Of a stretch of DNA of 64,000 nt, positions 18,628 to 27,423 are shown piece after piece (within the stretch, counting starts at the first letter, position 1; every line of letters begins with the position of its first letter). Source of the DNA: Bradyrhizobium sp. sGM-13 (GTDB lineage Bacteria > Pseudomonadota > Alphaproteobacteria > Rhizobiales > Xanthobacteraceae). The stretch covers positions 62,001-126,000 of the forward strand of contig NZ_JAGWDK010000005.1 of the NCBI RefSeq assembly GCF_018398875.1, read 5' to 3'. A program made the position numbers and the translations under genes. The notes below the pieces were generated by a model that ran no database searches, had not been told where the DNA came from, and was given only the letters and a program-made list of their open reading frames with translations.

Positions 18628-19446
18628 ATGGATACCGCGGTAAATACCAGGCAAACCGATCCACGCGACGTTAATCCGGGACTGTCCACGCAAGACATCG
18701 AACTGGTGGCGCGCGCCGATGAACGGCTCGCGCATGCTTATGAAAAGATCGCGCGCGCGGACGAACAGCTTGCGCTTGTCAATGAACAGATTGCCAGGCT
18801 GGAGAAAAAGCCCGTTAACGGGCTTCGTCAGCCATCGCGCGGCAGGCCGGCGCTGCGCGGCTTTGTCGGTCTGCTGTTGACAGCGGGAATCTGTATCGCT
18901 GCTTTCGCTTCGCAATCTTATGGCGAGGCCGCGAGGCTGATGATCGCCCCGTGGGTACCGCAACTGGCTCCGGCTTCGTCGCTGCCATCGGAAACACCGA
19001 AGCTCGCCGCCCAGCAGAGCGAGCCTACCGTTCAGGTAGCTGCGGCGGATGCTTTGGTTTCGCAACTGCCACCTCCGGCCGAGGCCGCACCGCAAGACGC
19101 AGCCGCCGCCCCGGTCTCTCCCGAGGTGACACAATTGCTTCAAACGATGGCGCGTGATCTCGCCAACGTGCAGCAGGAGATCCAACAGCTCAAGGCTGGC
19201 CAGGAAGAATTGGTCCGTGAAAATGCCAGCACCGCCCAGCAGCTCAAGGCAAACCAGGAGCAAATGGCGCGCGTGATCGCGAACGCCTCCGCGCAACAGC
19301 CGCGGCCCAAAGCGTCAGCGACGACATCGGCCAATCCGCCACCGCCGATTGCCGGCTCTTCGCGCAAGCCCGTGTCGACGCCTCCGGCGACACAAACCAG
19401 AGTGCAAGCGGGAGCGCCGGTGCAGTTGCAGCCCGGACAACAATAG
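18628..19446 (+). CDS. Single-pass membrane protein with coiled coils
   Basis: A 272-residue protein. Residues 20-60 form a short heptad helix (ELVARADERLAHAYEKIARA), residues about 77-93 are one membrane segment (FVGLLLTAGICIAAFAS), and the outer part has an Ala/Pro linker, a second coiled coil at about 170-220 (ARDLANVQQEIQQLKAG, AQQLKANQEQMARVIANA) and a Pro/Ser/Thr/Gln-rich tail. AGGAGG lies before the ATG. Related proteins are common in Bradyrhizobium, without known function. A hairpin (AGGCACC/GGTGCCT, 18477-18495) precedes it, downstream of FtsZ. Confidence 0.75.
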   Translation: MDTAVNTRQTDPRDVNPGLSTQDIELVARADERLAHAYEKIARADEQLALVNEQIARLEKKPVNGLRQPSRGRPALRGFVGLLLTAGICIAAFASQSYGEAARLMIAPWVPQLAPASSLPSETPKLAAQQSEPTVQVAAADALVSQLPPPAEAAPQDAAAAPVSPEVTQLLQTMARDLANVQQEIQQLKAGQEELVRENASTAQQLKANQEQMARVIANASAQQPRPKASATTSANPPPPIAGSSRKPVSTPPATQTRVQAGAPVQLQPGQQ

Positions 19447-19609
19447 TTTTCGCCCCGCTGGCCGAAGGCTTGTCCTCGTGCCGCCAGAAGGGGCAAACGA
19501 CAGTTGGAACTTGGGCAGAGTATGTTCACTCGGCCCAAGGACCAGACAACTTGTTCCACGGGGCTTCGATCCTAGATAGCGGACGGTGCCTTCGATTTTG
19601 GATGGCCGC

Positions 19610-20350
19610 ATGATCATGAAGATCTTGCTGCTGCTCGTTCTGTCCCTGGGTGTCGTCGCGCGGGAAGCGACGGCACAGGAAGTACAATGCGACCGCGAAC
19701 GCGCGGCCATGGTTGAATCTGTCAGAGCCTACGCCCGTCATTCCCGCGCCAGTGTTTTGGGACAACAGGGCCTCTCCGAGAGAGTTCTTGAGGCTTTGGG
19801 GCGAACGAAACGCCATCTGTTCATCCCTGAGCGGTCCTGCTCCATCGCGTACGCGGACAGGCCGGCTTCGATCGGCCATGGCCAGACCATATCGCAGCCG
19901 TTCATCGTGGCCTTGATGACAGAGTTGGCCGGGGTCGCGCCCGATCATGTCGTGCTCGAAGTCGGTACGGGGTCGGGCTATCAGGCCGCCATCCTTGCGC
20001 ATCTGGCGCGCAAGGTCTGCACCATCGAGATCGTCCCGTCATTGGCAGAGTCCGCCGCGAAAACACTCAGAGAACTCGCATATGAAAATGTGAGCGTCAG
20101 GCATGGCGATGGTTATGCCGGCTGGCCCGAATGCGGTCCATTTGACGGCATCGTCGTCACCGCGGCACTTGGCGAGGTGCCGCCGCCGCTGATCGAGCAG
20201 CTAAAAGTGGGTGGCCGGATCGTGATGCCGGTGGGATCGGCCTATGCCAGTCAGCAACTCACGGTCGTCGACAAAGTGGCCCCCGACAAGACGACGACGC
20301 GTGCCGTCGCCCCGGTGCGCTTTGTGCCCTTTACGCGTTCAAAAGATTAA
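19610..20350 (+). CDS. Exported protein-L-isoaspartate O-methyltransferase homologue
   Basis: PCMT repairs isoaspartyl damage by SAM-dependent methylation. The 246-residue product has the motif I VLEVGTGSGYQAAILAHL, GRTKRHLFIPE and RPASIGHGQTISQPFIVALM, all typical of PCMT. It is unusual in having an N-terminal signal peptide (MIMKILLLLVLSLGVVAREATAQ cut near residue 23), so it should act outside the cytosol, where SAM is scarce. I chose ATG at 19610; a GTG eight codons earlier and an ATG two codons later are alternatives. It stands alone between the coiled-coil and FAD-oxidase genes. Confidence 0.88.
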   Translation: MIMKILLLLVLSLGVVAREATAQEVQCDRERAAMVESVRAYARHSRASVLGQQGLSERVLEALGRTKRHLFIPERSCSIAYADRPASIGHGQTISQPFIVALMTELAGVAPDHVVLEVGTGSGYQAAILAHLARKVCTIEIVPSLAESAAKTLRELAYENVSVRHGDGYAGWPECGPFDGIVVTAALGEVPPPLIEQLKVGGRIVMPVGSAYASQQLTVVDKVAPDKTTTRAVAPVRFVPFTRSKD

Positions 20351-20394
20351 GAGCCGGTCCGACGGCTCCGATAGAAAAAAGCAGGGAGGAGGCC

Positions 20395-21993
20395 GTGAGC
20401 GGTGCAAGGCTAAAACATTACGGCTGGGGTCGCGAAGACGAAGGCATGACTGCCGAGGAGCGGGCCTTTGTGCTCGGCCGTTATCGCGAAAAATTTGCGC
20501 GCGATACGTTTGAGACCAAAGTTGTCCCGCGCCTCGAGGACCTGACATTGCGCGCGCCGCGCGTGGTGCCGCCGGCCTCACTTGCCGCTTTTTGCACGAG
20601 CGACCTATACGACCGCGTCGCGCACGCCTACGGCAAATCCTATCCAGACTACGTGCGAGCCATGCTCGGCGATTACGATAGCGCGCCCGACGTGGTCGCC
20701 TATCCCCGGAACGAAGCAGAGATTGCCGCTGTCATGGACTGGGCCGGTGGTGTCAGCGCGTCGCTCACACCGTTCGGAGGCGGGTCGAGCGTTTGCGGTG
20801 GTGTCGAGCCGCGCGTTGACGGTATCAGATATAAAGCGGCCGTCACACTGGACTTACGCAATCTCGGCAACGTCGTCGAGGTGGATCAGATATCGCGCGC
20901 CGCACGGATCGAGGGTGGTGCCTTTGGTCCATCTCTGGAGAGCCAGCTTAGGCCGCATGGTGTCACGTTGCGTCATTTTCCGCAGAGTTTTGAGTATTCA
21001 ACCCTTGGCGGCTGGATCGCGACGCGGTCGGGCGGTCATTTTGCCAGTCTCTACACGCATATCGACGATTTCGTTGAAAGCCTGCGCGTTGTGACGCCGC
21101 GCGGCATAATGGAGACGCGTCGCCTGCCCGGATCGGGTGCCGGACCGAGCCCCGACCGCATGTTCATCGGCTCCGAAGGAACGCTCGGAGTGATTTCGCG
21201 CGCCTGGATGCGATTGCAGCCGCGCCCGAAATTCCGTGCCGGCGCATCGGTTCGTTTCCACTCGTTCTTCGGTGCGGCCCGCGCGCTGCGCGCGATCGCA
21301 CAGGCCGGCCTCTATCCATCGAACTGCCGCATCCTTGACGCGCAAGAGGCATTCAACACCGGGGCTGCCGACGGCAGCGTCGCGATTATGGTGCTCGGCT
21401 TTGAATCGGGCGACCATTCGCCGGATGCCTGGATGGCACGCGCGCTCGAATGCTGCGCCGACCATGGCGGGATACCGGAGGCGGCAAAGGCCGGCGAAGC
21501 ACATCTCGAAGGCGCGGCAGGAATCTGGCGTAACGCATTCATTCGTATGCCCTATGCGCGCGAGTTTCTGACCCCGGCCGGCATCATCAACGACACCTTC
21601 GAAACCGCGATCACCTGGGAGCGGTTCGAAAGCTTCCACGACAAGGTGAAGGCGGCAACGGAGCGTGCGATTCTCGAGACGACTGGCGTAAAAGGCGAGG
21701 TCACATGCCGCTTCACCCATGTCTATCCTGACGGCCCCGCGCCATATTTTTCTTTCCATGCACTCGGTCGCCACGGTGCTCTGCTGGAGCAGTGGCAGGC
21801 GATCAAGAATGCGGCCAGCGATGCGCTGATTGAAGCGGGCGGGACGATCACGCATCACCACGCCGTTGGCCGTGATCATCGTCCCTGGTACGATCGTCAG
21901 CGCCCGGAGCTTTTCGCGATCGCGTTTCGAGCCGCAAAAAGGGAGCTCGATCCGCAAGGCATGCTCAACCCGGGAGTGCTCATCGACCCGTAA
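20395..21993 (+). CDS. FAD-binding oxidase, alkyl-DHAP synthase-like
   Basis: A 532-residue VAO/PCMH-type flavoprotein similar to alkyldihydroxyacetonephosphate synthase (AGPS). The FAD-binding half contains PFGGGSSVCGG, LRHFPQSFEYSTLGGWIATRSGG and MFIGSEGTLGVISRAWMRL; the cap has the paired histidines of ITHHHAVGRDHRPW, which in AGPS act near the flavin. The C-terminus LDPQGMLNPGVL is the family ending. GTG at 20395 is preceded by GGAGGAGG. In bacteria this group also includes lactate/glycolate oxidase-like enzymes; ether-lipid synthesis is not established here. It converges on the pseudogene at 22018. Confidence 0.9.
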   Translation: MSGARLKHYGWGREDEGMTAEERAFVLGRYREKFARDTFETKVVPRLEDLTLRAPRVVPPASLAAFCTSDLYDRVAHAYGKSYPDYVRAMLGDYDSAPDVVAYPRNEAEIAAVMDWAGGVSASLTPFGGGSSVCGGVEPRVDGIRYKAAVTLDLRNLGNVVEVDQISRAARIEGGAFGPSLESQLRPHGVTLRHFPQSFEYSTLGGWIATRSGGHFASLYTHIDDFVESLRVVTPRGIMETRRLPGSGAGPSPDRMFIGSEGTLGVISRAWMRLQPRPKFRAGASVRFHSFFGAARALRAIAQAGLYPSNCRILDAQEAFNTGAADGSVAIMVLGFESGDHSPDAWMARALECCADHGGIPEAAKAGEAHLEGAAGIWRNAFIRMPYAREFLTPAGIINDTFETAITWERFESFHDKVKAATERAILETTGVKGEVTCRFTHVYPDGPAPYFSFHALGRHGALLEQWQAIKNAASDALIEAGGTITHHHAVGRDHRPWYDRQRPELFAIAFRAAKRELDPQGMLNPGVLIDP

Positions 21994-22017
21994 GGAAATT
22001 CCACTCCGCTCTACGCC

Positions 22018-22440
22018 TTACGGCTTGCGGCCGATCACGGTGCCGTTCGCGGCGGGCGCGTCGAACCAGACCGTCTCGATGTGCCGGAATCCGGCTTCCT
22101 CGAGCCACGCCGAGTATTCGGCCGGCGTGTAGTTTCGCCCTTCCGTCTCGATCAGCATGTTGAGGCTCATCAGCGCAGCCGGCGCTGGTCCGGTCTTTTC
22201 GTCATTGACGAGAAGCTCGCTGATGACGACGGCGCCGCTCGGCAAAGCCTCGAAGGACCGGCGCAGCAGGGCGCGATTCTTCGCCTCGTCCCAATCGTGC
22301 AGGATCATCGACAGGAGATGCACGTCGTGATCCTTCGGAAGCTGCTCGAAGAAGCTGCCGCCTGCGGTCTCGATCCGGTCGGTCAAGGCGGCCTCGGCAA
22401 TCTTTCCCGCGGCAATCGCGGCCACATGCGGCAGATCAAA
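22018..22440 (-). pseudogene. O-methyltransferase C-terminal fragment (duplicate)
   Basis: This stretch repeats the last 420 bases of the complete methyltransferase at 24020-24440, nearly base for base in the same orientation. It lacks one codon (SGAVV versus SGGAVV) and has a few substitutions (QLPKDHD versus QLPGDHD). The copy begins abruptly at FDLPHVAAIAAG, so the N-terminal dimerisation part and SAM motif I are missing; it cannot be an active enzyme. At base 22440 it is joined to an unrelated gene start in another frame. Confidence 0.85.
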
Positions 22441-22637
22441 GCGTTCTCCGCGCCCACGCCGGTATAAGGCAACTGAACGCCGACCTTCACCTCCTGCGCA
22501 GGTGCCCAGGTGCTGGAGAGGATCAAGGCGGTCGAGGCTGCGGCGATCAGTCCGGTCACCAGACTCCTAGATGCGGCCGGCAGTCGCATAAGACGGCTGT
22601 TCTTCTGCATGTGGTCAACAGGCTTCGTGTGCATCAC
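22441..22637 (-). pseudogene. Signal peptide and first residues of an ABC substrate-binding protein, truncated
   Basis: The frame starts with a signal peptide (LVTGLIAAASTALILSSTWAPAQ) followed by EVKVGVQLPYTGVGAENA, the typical first strand of branched-chain/aromatic-acid-type periplasmic binding proteins (LivK family). At 22440/22441 it runs into the methyltransferase fragment out of frame and stops 17 codons later. The start may be at 22637 or 22610. Such binding proteins often lie beside aromatic-acid genes like pobA, so this is probably a relic of the locus (inference). Confidence 0.75.
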
Positions 22638-22639
22638 TA

Positions 22640-22711
22640 GTGTGGCGGTTCAGAAGTCCGCACCATTCTCGCGGCGGGTCGGACATACGGACTTCTGAAC
22701 CAAGCCACACT
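22640..22711. repeat. Imperfect 22-bp inverted repeat
   Basis: AGTGTGGC/GGTTCAGAAGTCCG on the left pairs with its complement on the right, the right arm carrying two extra bases; the loop is about 26 bases. It lies between the binding-protein relic and the end of pobA. It could be a terminator for pobA or a MITE-like element. There is no T-run on either side. Confidence 0.7.
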
Positions 22712-22817
22712 GGAATCAACGAGTTGCCAGTGTCCTTCGATTCCAGAGTTCGTGCGGGCCCCGCTGCCGATAAGGCGCTGCGAGCGATTGCGGCAGCGAA
22801 GCGTAGCGCTCGCGGCA

Positions 22818-23996
22818 TCAGCTCTCAAATGGCAGGCCGACATACTGCTCGGCGAGCGATGCCTGCGCACGCTCCGACGCAAGAAGGTAATCGAACTGGT
22901 TCTCGCGCATGCGCCGGTCGAACGGCGCTTCATTAGGGAACTGGTGGATCAACGTGGTCAGCCACCACGACATGCGCTCGGCGCTCCACACCCGGCGCAG
23001 CGCCATATCGGAATAGCCGTCGAGATAGTGGGTGCGGCCGGCCTTCAAGGCCGCGGTCAACGCGCGCGAGAGGTAGAACACGTCGGAGACCGCGAGGTTG
23101 AGACCTTTCGCTCCTGTGGGAGGGACAATGTGCGCTGCGTCGCCCGCCAGAAACAGGCGACCATAGCGCATCGGCTCGGCGACAAAGCTCCATAGCGGCG
23201 CGATCGATTTCTCGATCGAGGGACCGGTCACGATGTTGTCGGCCATGTCCTTCGGGCAGCGCGCCTTCAATTCCTCCCAGAAGCGGTCGTCCGGCCAGTC
23301 CTCGATGCGGGCGTCGAGATCGCACTGGATGTAGTAGCGGCTCAGCATCGGGCTGCGCTGCGAGGCGAGCGCGAAGCCGCGCGAATGATAGCAGTAGCAG
23401 ATCTCCGGATAGGGCGGCGTCGCCGACATGATGCCGAGCCAGCCGAACGGATAGCCGCGCTCGAACGTGCGCAGCACCGACGCCGGGATCGATTGCCGGC
23501 TCACGCCATGGTGGCCGTCGCAGCCAGCGACATAGTCGCAATCGATCCGGCGGGTCTGCCCGCCCTTTTCGTAGGTCACGTGCGGGCGGTCCGACGTCAG
23601 CTCGTGCAGCGCGACGTTTGCCGCGTCATCGATCACGACGCCGCCAGCCGCGTCGCGCGCGGCATAGAGATCCTCGGTGATCGCGGTCTGGCCATAGGAC
23701 ATCATAGGTCGGCCGGTGAACTTGCGGGTGTCGATGAAGAAGTGCGGCTTGCCTTCCCACGCGATGCCCGAGCCGTCATGGACACGTCCCTCCCGATCCA
23801 TGCGCGCGCCGAGGCCGACCTCGCGTAAGAGTTCGATCGTTCCCGCTTCCAGCACCCCGGCGCGGATGCGCTCGAGCACATGGCCGCGGCTCTGCCGCTC
23901 CAGCACGATGCTGTCGACGCCGTTGCGGGCGAGCATGTGGGAGAGCAGTAGACCGGCGGGACCGCCGCCGATGATGGCAACCTGCGTTCGCGTCAT
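22818..23996 (-). CDS. pobA: 4-Hydroxybenzoate 3-monooxygenase
   Basis: PobA is a flavin monooxygenase that converts 4-hydroxybenzoate to protocatechuate with NADPH and O2. The 392-residue product has the normal length. It shows the FAD motif IIGGGPAGLLLSHML, the ERIRAGVLE segment that is close to invariant in PobA, the DG motif AGCDGHHGVSRQSIP and the GD motif LFLAGDAAHIVPPTGAKGLNLA. It starts 23 bases after the methyltransferase stop, so the two are likely one transcript. GGGAGG lies about 12 bases before the ATG. It lies between direct repeats of the methyltransferase 3' end. Confidence 0.95.
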   Translation of the reverse strand: MTRTQVAIIGGGPAGLLLSHMLARNGVDSIVLERQSRGHVLERIRAGVLEAGTIELLREVGLGARMDREGRVHDGSGIAWEGKPHFFIDTRKFTGRPMMSYGQTAITEDLYAARDAAGGVVIDDAANVALHELTSDRPHVTYEKGGQTRRIDCDYVAGCDGHHGVSRQSIPASVLRTFERGYPFGWLGIMSATPPYPEICYCYHSRGFALASQRSPMLSRYYIQCDLDARIEDWPDDRFWEELKARCPKDMADNIVTGPSIEKSIAPLWSFVAEPMRYGRLFLAGDAAHIVPPTGAKGLNLAVSDVFYLSRALTAALKAGRTHYLDGYSDMALRRVWSAERMSWWLTTLIHQFPNEAPFDRRMRENQFDYLLASERAQASLAEQYVGLPFES

Positions 23997-24019
23997 CGCC
24001 GCATGAGGCCTCCCTTGAG

Positions 24020-25063
24020 TTACGGCTTGCGGCCGATCACGGCGCCGTTCGCGGCGGGTGCCTCGAACCAGACCGTCTCGATGTGCCGGAATCCGGCTTC
24101 CTCGAGCCACGCCGAATATTCGGCCGGCGTGTAGTTTCGTTCTTCCGTCTCGATCAGCATGTTGAGGCTCATCAGCGCGGCCGGCGCCGGCCCGGTCTTT
24201 TCGTCATTGACGAGAAGCTCGCTGATGACGACTGCGCCGCCGCTCGGCAAAGCCTCGAAGGACCGGCGCAGCAGGGCGCGGTTCTTCGCCTCATCCCAAT
24301 CGTGCAGGATCATCGACAGGAGATGCACGTCGTGATCCCCGGGAAGCTGTTCGAAGAAGTTGCCGCCGGCGGCCTCGATGCGGTCGGTCAAGCCGGCCTC
24401 GGTAATTTTTCCCGCGGCGATCGCGGCCACATGCGGCAAGTCAAACACGGTCGCACGCAGCGCTCCATACTGTTTGCAAAACTCGATGTCGTACGCACCT
24501 GATCCGCCGCCGATATCCAGGAGGCGGCGGAAATCTCCGAAATCCACCGCTTCGCCGAGCTTGCGCGCGGTCATCGTGGAAAGCGAATGCATCGCCTCCC
24601 AGAAGAGTGCCAGCATCGTCGGATCCTCGCCGTCGAACATGGAGGATTGCGCTGCCGGGTCCCACGTGGTTGGCCGGTTCGTGCGCAGCGCCTCTGTAAG
24701 TCTTCCCCAGCCCGCGTAGAGCCGCTTGTCGGCCATCTGCACGAAGCCACCGAAGTAATACGGCTTCCCGCGCACGAGATAGGCTTCGCTTAACGGCGTA
24801 TTGCGATAATGGCCGTCCGTCTTCTCCAGAAGCCCGAGTGCAGCGCAGCCGGTCAACAGCATCTCGGCCGGGCGTGGATGCAGACCGAGCGCTTCCGCCA
24901 GCCCGGCAACCGTGATGCCGGCGCCGCCCGCAAGGCGGCTGAAGAGGTCCAATTCGTGCGCAGCGGCCAGAGTCTTGAAGGCCCAGAAACCGGTCGAAAG
25001 CGCCATCAGCGGGACGGCGGAAGGAAGCTCCGGCGTGGCGGCAAGGGTTTTTGTTCGAGGCAT
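24020..25063 (-). CDS. SAM-dependent O-methyltransferase (acetylserotonin/hydroxyneurosporene type)
   Basis: A 347-residue methyltransferase of the plant-like O-methyltransferase family. Residues 1-100 are the winged-helix dimerisation domain (FKTLAAAHELDLFSRLAGG, LGLHPRPAEMLLTGCAALGLL). The SAM site is RLLDIGGGSGAYDIEF near residue 180, and the catalytic region has SMILHDWDEAKNRALLRR, where the His-Asp pair fits the general base. The C-terminal 140 residues are repeated in the pseudogene at 22018. It precedes pobA by 23 bases, suggesting methylation of an aromatic or small phenolic, but the substrate is not known. Confidence 0.92.
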   Translation of the reverse strand: MPRTKTLAATPELPSAVPLMALSTGFWAFKTLAAAHELDLFSRLAGGAGITVAGLAEALGLHPRPAEMLLTGCAALGLLEKTDGHYRNTPLSEAYLVRGKPYYFGGFVQMADKRLYAGWGRLTEALRTNRPTTWDPAAQSSMFDGEDPTMLALFWEAMHSLSTMTARKLGEAVDFGDFRRLLDIGGGSGAYDIEFCKQYGALRATVFDLPHVAAIAAGKITEAGLTDRIEAAGGNFFEQLPGDHDVHLLSMILHDWDEAKNRALLRRSFEALPSGGAVVISELLVNDEKTGPAPAALMSLNMLIETEERNYTPAEYSAWLEEAGFRHIETVWFEAPAANGAVIGRKP

Positions 25064-25380
25064 TTCGGCCTCCCATGTTCCAGACTACGGCTGTGGCTTG
25101 CATGAGCGTGTTGGCGAACATTGCCATCGCAGTATCGTAAGGAATTACGGGCTGGTAGAAGTGCCAATTCATGGATTCTCGGCCAGTCCAATTCTGCGGA
25201 CATCTCTCGTCCTCATGTTCGTTCCTGCCTACCTCGACCGAGCAATAAAGTTCCCTGCCAGCATCCACTCAGCCTCCTCATGGAGGAACTGGCTCTTTCG
25301 TCAGGCGTTGGATTGCTCGGTTGATCGAGTGGTTTCTCGCACCATCCCGCGCCAACAGTGACGAGTGCCGATAACGACCA
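25064..25380. other. Spacer upstream of the methyltransferase
   Basis: About 317 bases with lower GC than the neighbours. It presumably carries the leftward promoter of the methyltransferase-pobA pair. I see no clear box, repeat or gene. Frames that cross it are short or are shadows of the methyltransferase gene. Confidence 0.5.
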
Positions 25381-25548
25381 ATGCCAAGGGTGACAGGCGT
25401 CCGACGGGACCGACGTCTCAATGGCAAAGGGTCCAAAGGTCAGGGTCCAAACGGCCAGTGCAAAGCGAGCATCAACCCTGCGGCAGCCGCCAGTCTGTCC
25501 GCAGCTAACTGGCAACGTGAATGCAAGACGAAGCCTCAAGGCTTTTAG
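25381..25548 (+). CDS. Tiny ORF ending at a strong terminator (uncertain)
   Basis: A 55-codon frame starting ATG at 25381, just after an in-frame stop, and ending TAG at 25546-25548, where the last base is the first base of a strong terminator stem. The product begins MPRVTGVRRDRRLNGKGSKG and ends AANWQRECKTKPQGF; it is basic, Gly/Asn/Ala-rich, without a membrane segment. No clear ribosome site is visible and no family recognised. The stop-terminator join suggests either a small peptide gene, the remnant of a longer gene's 3' end, or a non-coding RNA. Confidence 0.3.
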   Translation: MPRVTGVRRDRRLNGKGSKGQGPNGQCKASINPAAAASLSAANWQRECKTKPQGF

Positions 25549-25578
25549 GACCATCGGTTGTTCCGATGGTCCTTTTTT
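25548..25578 (+). terminator. Rho-independent terminator
   Basis: Perfect 10-bp stem GGACCATCGG/CCGATGGTCC with a five-base loop, followed by TTTTTT. It is the most canonical intrinsic terminator in the window and reads rightward, although no recognised rightward gene precedes it. The spacer up to 25864 shows nothing else. Confidence 0.88.
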
Positions 25579-25864
25579 GCAGAGATTTTCCCACGAAAGC
25601 TGAGCCGTCGCTCATAGCTGACGGACGTCGGCCTAAGGCCTTGGCAGATAATGGTGACCAGTGTCCGCGGACAAAAGCTTTGACGGCGGTTGCGTCTGCA
25701 GATGACCCACGAGAGACGTCAACCGAATCGCGAGATGGAACGAGCACATCCGGGTGCGTTGATTTTTCTGGGACTACGAAAGGCAAGACTGCACAGCGCC
25801 AGGTATATGAACCTCTCATCCATCCAACCGAGACCCGACCCTAACTGGGCCTCGGCACGAAAGA

Positions 25865-26314
25865 TCAATCCAATTTCTTCTCAGGACCGAAACGGATAGG
25901 CGAGGCACCATCGCGACCGGTCGTTGCAAACCTCGGCAAGTCATCAAGCGCCTCGAACCAAGGTAGCTGTTCACTAACGAAGACGTGGCAACTCGGCGAC
26001 GCATAATTCGCATCGAGCAGCGACACCGCATATATGTGAATTTCTCCCTCTATCCGTGCATTCTCATATGTGAGGGGTGACCCACAATTCTCACAGAAAC
26101 CACGCCGAACGCCCGGCGAAGAATGGAAATAGCGGGGCGCGCTCTTCGTGAACGCGAACGCGCCGCGTGGGATTGAAATCCATGTCGTTATTGGGGAAGA
26201 GGTTGCTCGTCGACAACTCTCGCAATGGCAATGCAACGTCCAGTTCGGTTCCCCGGTGTGTTGGAAGACAATCGAGCCGCACAAACATCTGCCAGACACT
26301 GAAGTGGCATCCAT
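25865..26314 (-). CDS. GFA-family (glutathione-dependent formaldehyde-activating-like) zinc protein
   Basis: A 149-residue protein of the GFA/CENP-V fold. The zinc cysteines are visible: GRCLCGSI near residue 10, HCHCESCRRATSS near 30 and FCENCGSPLTYEN near 75. Most members are not formaldehyde enzymes and have unknown thiol-related roles. The start is ATG at 26314, with AAGGTG upstream; a longer frame exists but has no family match. It is an isolated leftward gene at the edge of the gene-poor stretch. Confidence 0.9.
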   Translation of the reverse strand: MDATSVSGRCLCGSIVFQHTGEPNWTLHCHCESCRRATSSPITTWISIPRGAFAFTKSAPRYFHSSPGVRRGFCENCGSPLTYENARIEGEIHIYAVSLLDANYASPSCHVFVSEQLPWFEALDDLPRFATTGRDGASPIRFGPEKKLD

Positions 26315-26502
26315 TGCCGCACCTTGTTCCTGTAGAGGACTGTTCGATTGTGCCGACTGACCATCGTGTGTCAACGATGTCGCCTGTTGGCCCCGAGCCG
26401 ACCACCTTCGTCGTTCAGGGCTAGTCTGGTATTGAGGGCAGTCCGGACTTCGCATCAGCGATACTCGACCGCTGCTCGTGACCCATGGCAGACGCGCGTG
26501 GC

Positions 26503-27045
26503 CTATTGCTGCGATCTACTTTCAAGCAGCCGGTCGCGGACCTCCTCCGATACAAAGCGCTCCGCCCGCTGCCATGCCTCGTCATTGTCACCGCGGAACT
26601 GGAAGTACTTTCTGAACACGACGCGCTGGGCTGTCGTATCGACGGCAGCAATCCGCACCACCTGCACCAGCGTGCTTAGCTTGTGAACGATGCCGATGAT
26701 CAGGATCTGCGTGCCGGCCTGTGACGCGGCGCGCAGCCGATCGCGCAACGCCGGTCCGTCGGTCGGACAATTTGGTGCGCAGGAGGAGGGCACGAGCTCA
26801 AAGCGCCGGTCTGCCGTGACGTCGTCCCGCAGCGCGGTCATGAAAGCCCGCAATCGCTTTTCATGCACGGCCGTCTGATCGGTGGGCTCGTTCGACGTGT
26901 CGATATAACTGAAATCGTCGACGGAGACAGCCAAGGCGTGGCCCGCGGTCGCGGCGGATGCATCTGGGATGAGGCTGGATCCGAGGAACAGACCGGTGAA
27001 CAGGCCGGCTGTGGTAAGAGCGTGCAACAGGGAGGCGTGGCGCAT
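26503..27045 (-). CDS. Exported DUF2380/DUF3280-like protein
   Basis: A 180-residue protein with a signal peptide (about residues 8-32, ending DASAATA). The mature part fits the small exported family seen beside alcohol-oxidation genes: AVSVDDFSYIDTSNEP, a helix with RLRAFMTALRDDV, a Cys pair SSCAPNCPTDG, then AGTQILIIGIVHKLSTLVQVVRIAAVD and FRGDNDEAWQRAERF. The exact DUF number is from memory. Start chosen at ATG 27045. No partner gene lies nearby. Confidence 0.75.
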   Translation of the reverse strand: MRHASLLHALTTAGLFTGLFLGSSLIPDASAATAGHALAVSVDDFSYIDTSNEPTDQTAVHEKRLRAFMTALRDDVTADRRFELVPSSCAPNCPTDGPALRDRLRAASQAGTQILIIGIVHKLSTLVQVVRIAAVDTTAQRVVFRKYFQFRGDNDEAWQRAERFVSEEVRDRLLESRSQQ

Positions 27046-27423
27046 GGCGATGGCTCGATCTCCGTGGCTGAATTGCGGTGCGACGATAACCCTTTCCAAG
27101 CATCAATTGCTGCATTCCCTACCGCTATCCGGCACCGTCGTTCAGACCAAGTCGCGCCAATGTCCAAAGCGGATTTGACCAGAACATTAGAGGTCGCGAG
27201 CGGAAAGTCAGCTTACAAGTTAGTCATTGAAGGCTGTTTGAAGTGCTCGCATTGCAAGCGCCGAGCTGGTCGTCAACCTCAAGACCGCTAAAATGCTTGG
27301 GCCTCGATCTTCCCGGGCGCTGCTCGCCCGCGCAGACGAAGTGATCGACTAAAAGACGCAGTCTGCTGCCACGCATGAGTCCGCTTATGGCACCAAAGTG
27401 ACATGCCTGGGCGGTCCGACGAT
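27046..27423. other. Gene-free spacer
   Basis: About 380 bases with no convincing coding frame or repeat. It holds the presumed promoter of the leftward exported-protein gene and leads into the repeat-bounded element at 27424. Base composition is more even than in the core genes. Confidence 0.5.

Noticed and set aside
24441..25268. A 275-codon leftward frame overlapping the methyltransferase
   Set aside because: Only its first part is outside the methyltransferase gene; the rest is the other-frame shadow, and no family fits.
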